DNA of 64,000 nt from Planctomycetaceae bacterium (GTDB lineage: Bacteria > Planctomycetota > Planctomycetia > Pirellulales > Pirellulaceae). The stretch is taken from assembly GCA_005778405.1 (NCBI GenBank), contig SXOA01000183.1, positions 1 to 64,000 of the forward strand, given 5' to 3'. The translations under genes and the position numbers were made by a program. Positions 63,694 through 64,000 of the stretch are shown here, piece by piece; the first letter of the stretch is position 1; each line of letters opens with the position of its first letter. The notes below the pieces were generated by a model, which saw only the letters and a program-made list of their open reading frames with translations, was not told the origin of the DNA and made no database searches.

Positions 63694-64000
63694 CTATTGC
63701 CCTTTTGCCGCATCTCTCAATGCCACCAAATACGGCACCGGTTCGCTTCCCAGTGCATTGAGGACGGTCCCCCCCGCCGTGAAGCAGTGGGTGATCCAGT
63801 CCGGCTGGCCATATTTCTCCAGGGCGGTCCCTCCTTCGCCACCACCGACATAAACCGGATGACCAGCATCCCTGAGCCGTTTGAGCTGGGGGATGAAGGC
63901 CTTGGTGCCAGCTTCGAATTTGGGATCCTCGAACATGCCGAAAACGCCGTTATGGAAGGCGATGGCATTCTTGGCGTTGGCCTTGTTCTTATAGATGAAT
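63694..64000 (-). CDS. pgk: Phosphoglycerate kinase, C-terminal part (runs off the window)
   Basis: About 101 C-terminal residues. AIAFHNGVFGMFEDPKFEAGT corresponds to the W-N-G-P-M-G-V-F-E block of PGK, here with H in place of W and F-G in place of P-M around it, so it is somewhat divergent. VYVGGGEGGTALEKYG matches G-G-G-D-S/T-x-x-A, and HCFTAGGTVLNALGSEPVPYLVAL the H-I-S-T-G-G-G-A-x-L-E-x-L end. It transfers phosphate between 1,3-bisphosphoglycerate and ADP in glycolysis. The 5' end lies beyond 64000. Confidence 0.85.
   Translation of the reverse strand, partial: FIYKNKANAKNAIAFHNGVFGMFEDPKFEAGTKAFIPQLKRLRDAGHPVYVGGGEGGTALEKYGQPDWITHCFTAGGTVLNALGSEPVPYLVALRDAAKGQ

Overview
The window looks like a chromosomal piece of a planctomycete, probably Pirellulales-like. 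This is inferred from gene content, not from a marker search. The evidence is a DUF1592-type planctomycete cytochrome c gene followed by a DUF1552 gene, many Tat- or Sec-exported proteins (sialidase, Gfo/Idh/MocA oxidoreductase, esterases, SUMF1-like protein), formylmethanofuran dehydrogenase (Fwd/Fhc) subunit genes, a mitochondrial/planctomycete-style EF-G, several proteins that look planctomycete-restricted, and GC-rich DNA with long spurious antisense frames. I see no transposase, integrase, phage gene or CRISPR array.

Layout. 0.1-9.2 kb: small hypothetical proteins, tRNA-Ser(GGA), a secreted esterase, a sialidase-like protein, a Tat-exported protein and a cyclase. 9.4-13.9 kb: DUF1592 and DUF1552 pair. 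14.3-15.1 kb: gene-free stretch with a tRNA-like T-arm, a terminator and a dispersed repeat. 15.1-17.7 kb: Gfo/Idh oxidoreductase, SDR, DUF309. 17.8-23.0 kb: tight polyphosphate operon (ROK kinase, ppx, ppk1, sixA-like). 23.0-28.9 kb: minus-strand run hisD-hisC-hisB, an exported methyltransferase and two conserved hypotheticals. 29.5-38.8 kb: secreted esterase, TolB/CehA-like protein, an exported hypothetical, guaB, a methyltransferase, a SufS-like aminotransferase. 38.9-47.5 kb: moaA-fwdB, imuB-imuA, comEC, fwdC. 47.5-51.1 kb: HtrA-like protease, aat and small hypotheticals. 51.4-55.6 kb: tRNA-Cys(GCA), EF-G, a toxin-antitoxin pair. 55.7-64 kb: Gly/Met/Pro-repeat lipoprotein, serine hydrolase, a lone SAM-hydrolase C-terminal-like domain next to bioA, SUMF1-like protein, Cys-rich secreted protein, an Hpt-like small protein and the 3' part of pgk.

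The most unusual signal is not a gene cluster but a set of short palindromic sequence families scattered through the window. Three GGAGTCA-like or TTGCAATC-like palindromes lie inside the imuB reading frame and keep it open, resembling the in-frame palindromic elements known from Rickettsia. A (GGAGTCA)7 array supplies the last codons and stop of hisD and the leader of hisC. A GTAGCC-N-N-CAC hairpin family begins within one base of the stop codon of five genes, and one copy fits exactly between two convergent stop codons. Other palindromes fill gaps between genes.

Metabolically, moaA sits directly beside fwdB and fwdC lies 5.4 kb further on, which suggests tetrahydromethanopterin-linked C1 transfer. 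The polyphosphate operon joins synthesis (Ppk1), hydrolysis (Ppx), a sugar kinase and a phosphohistidine phosphatase.
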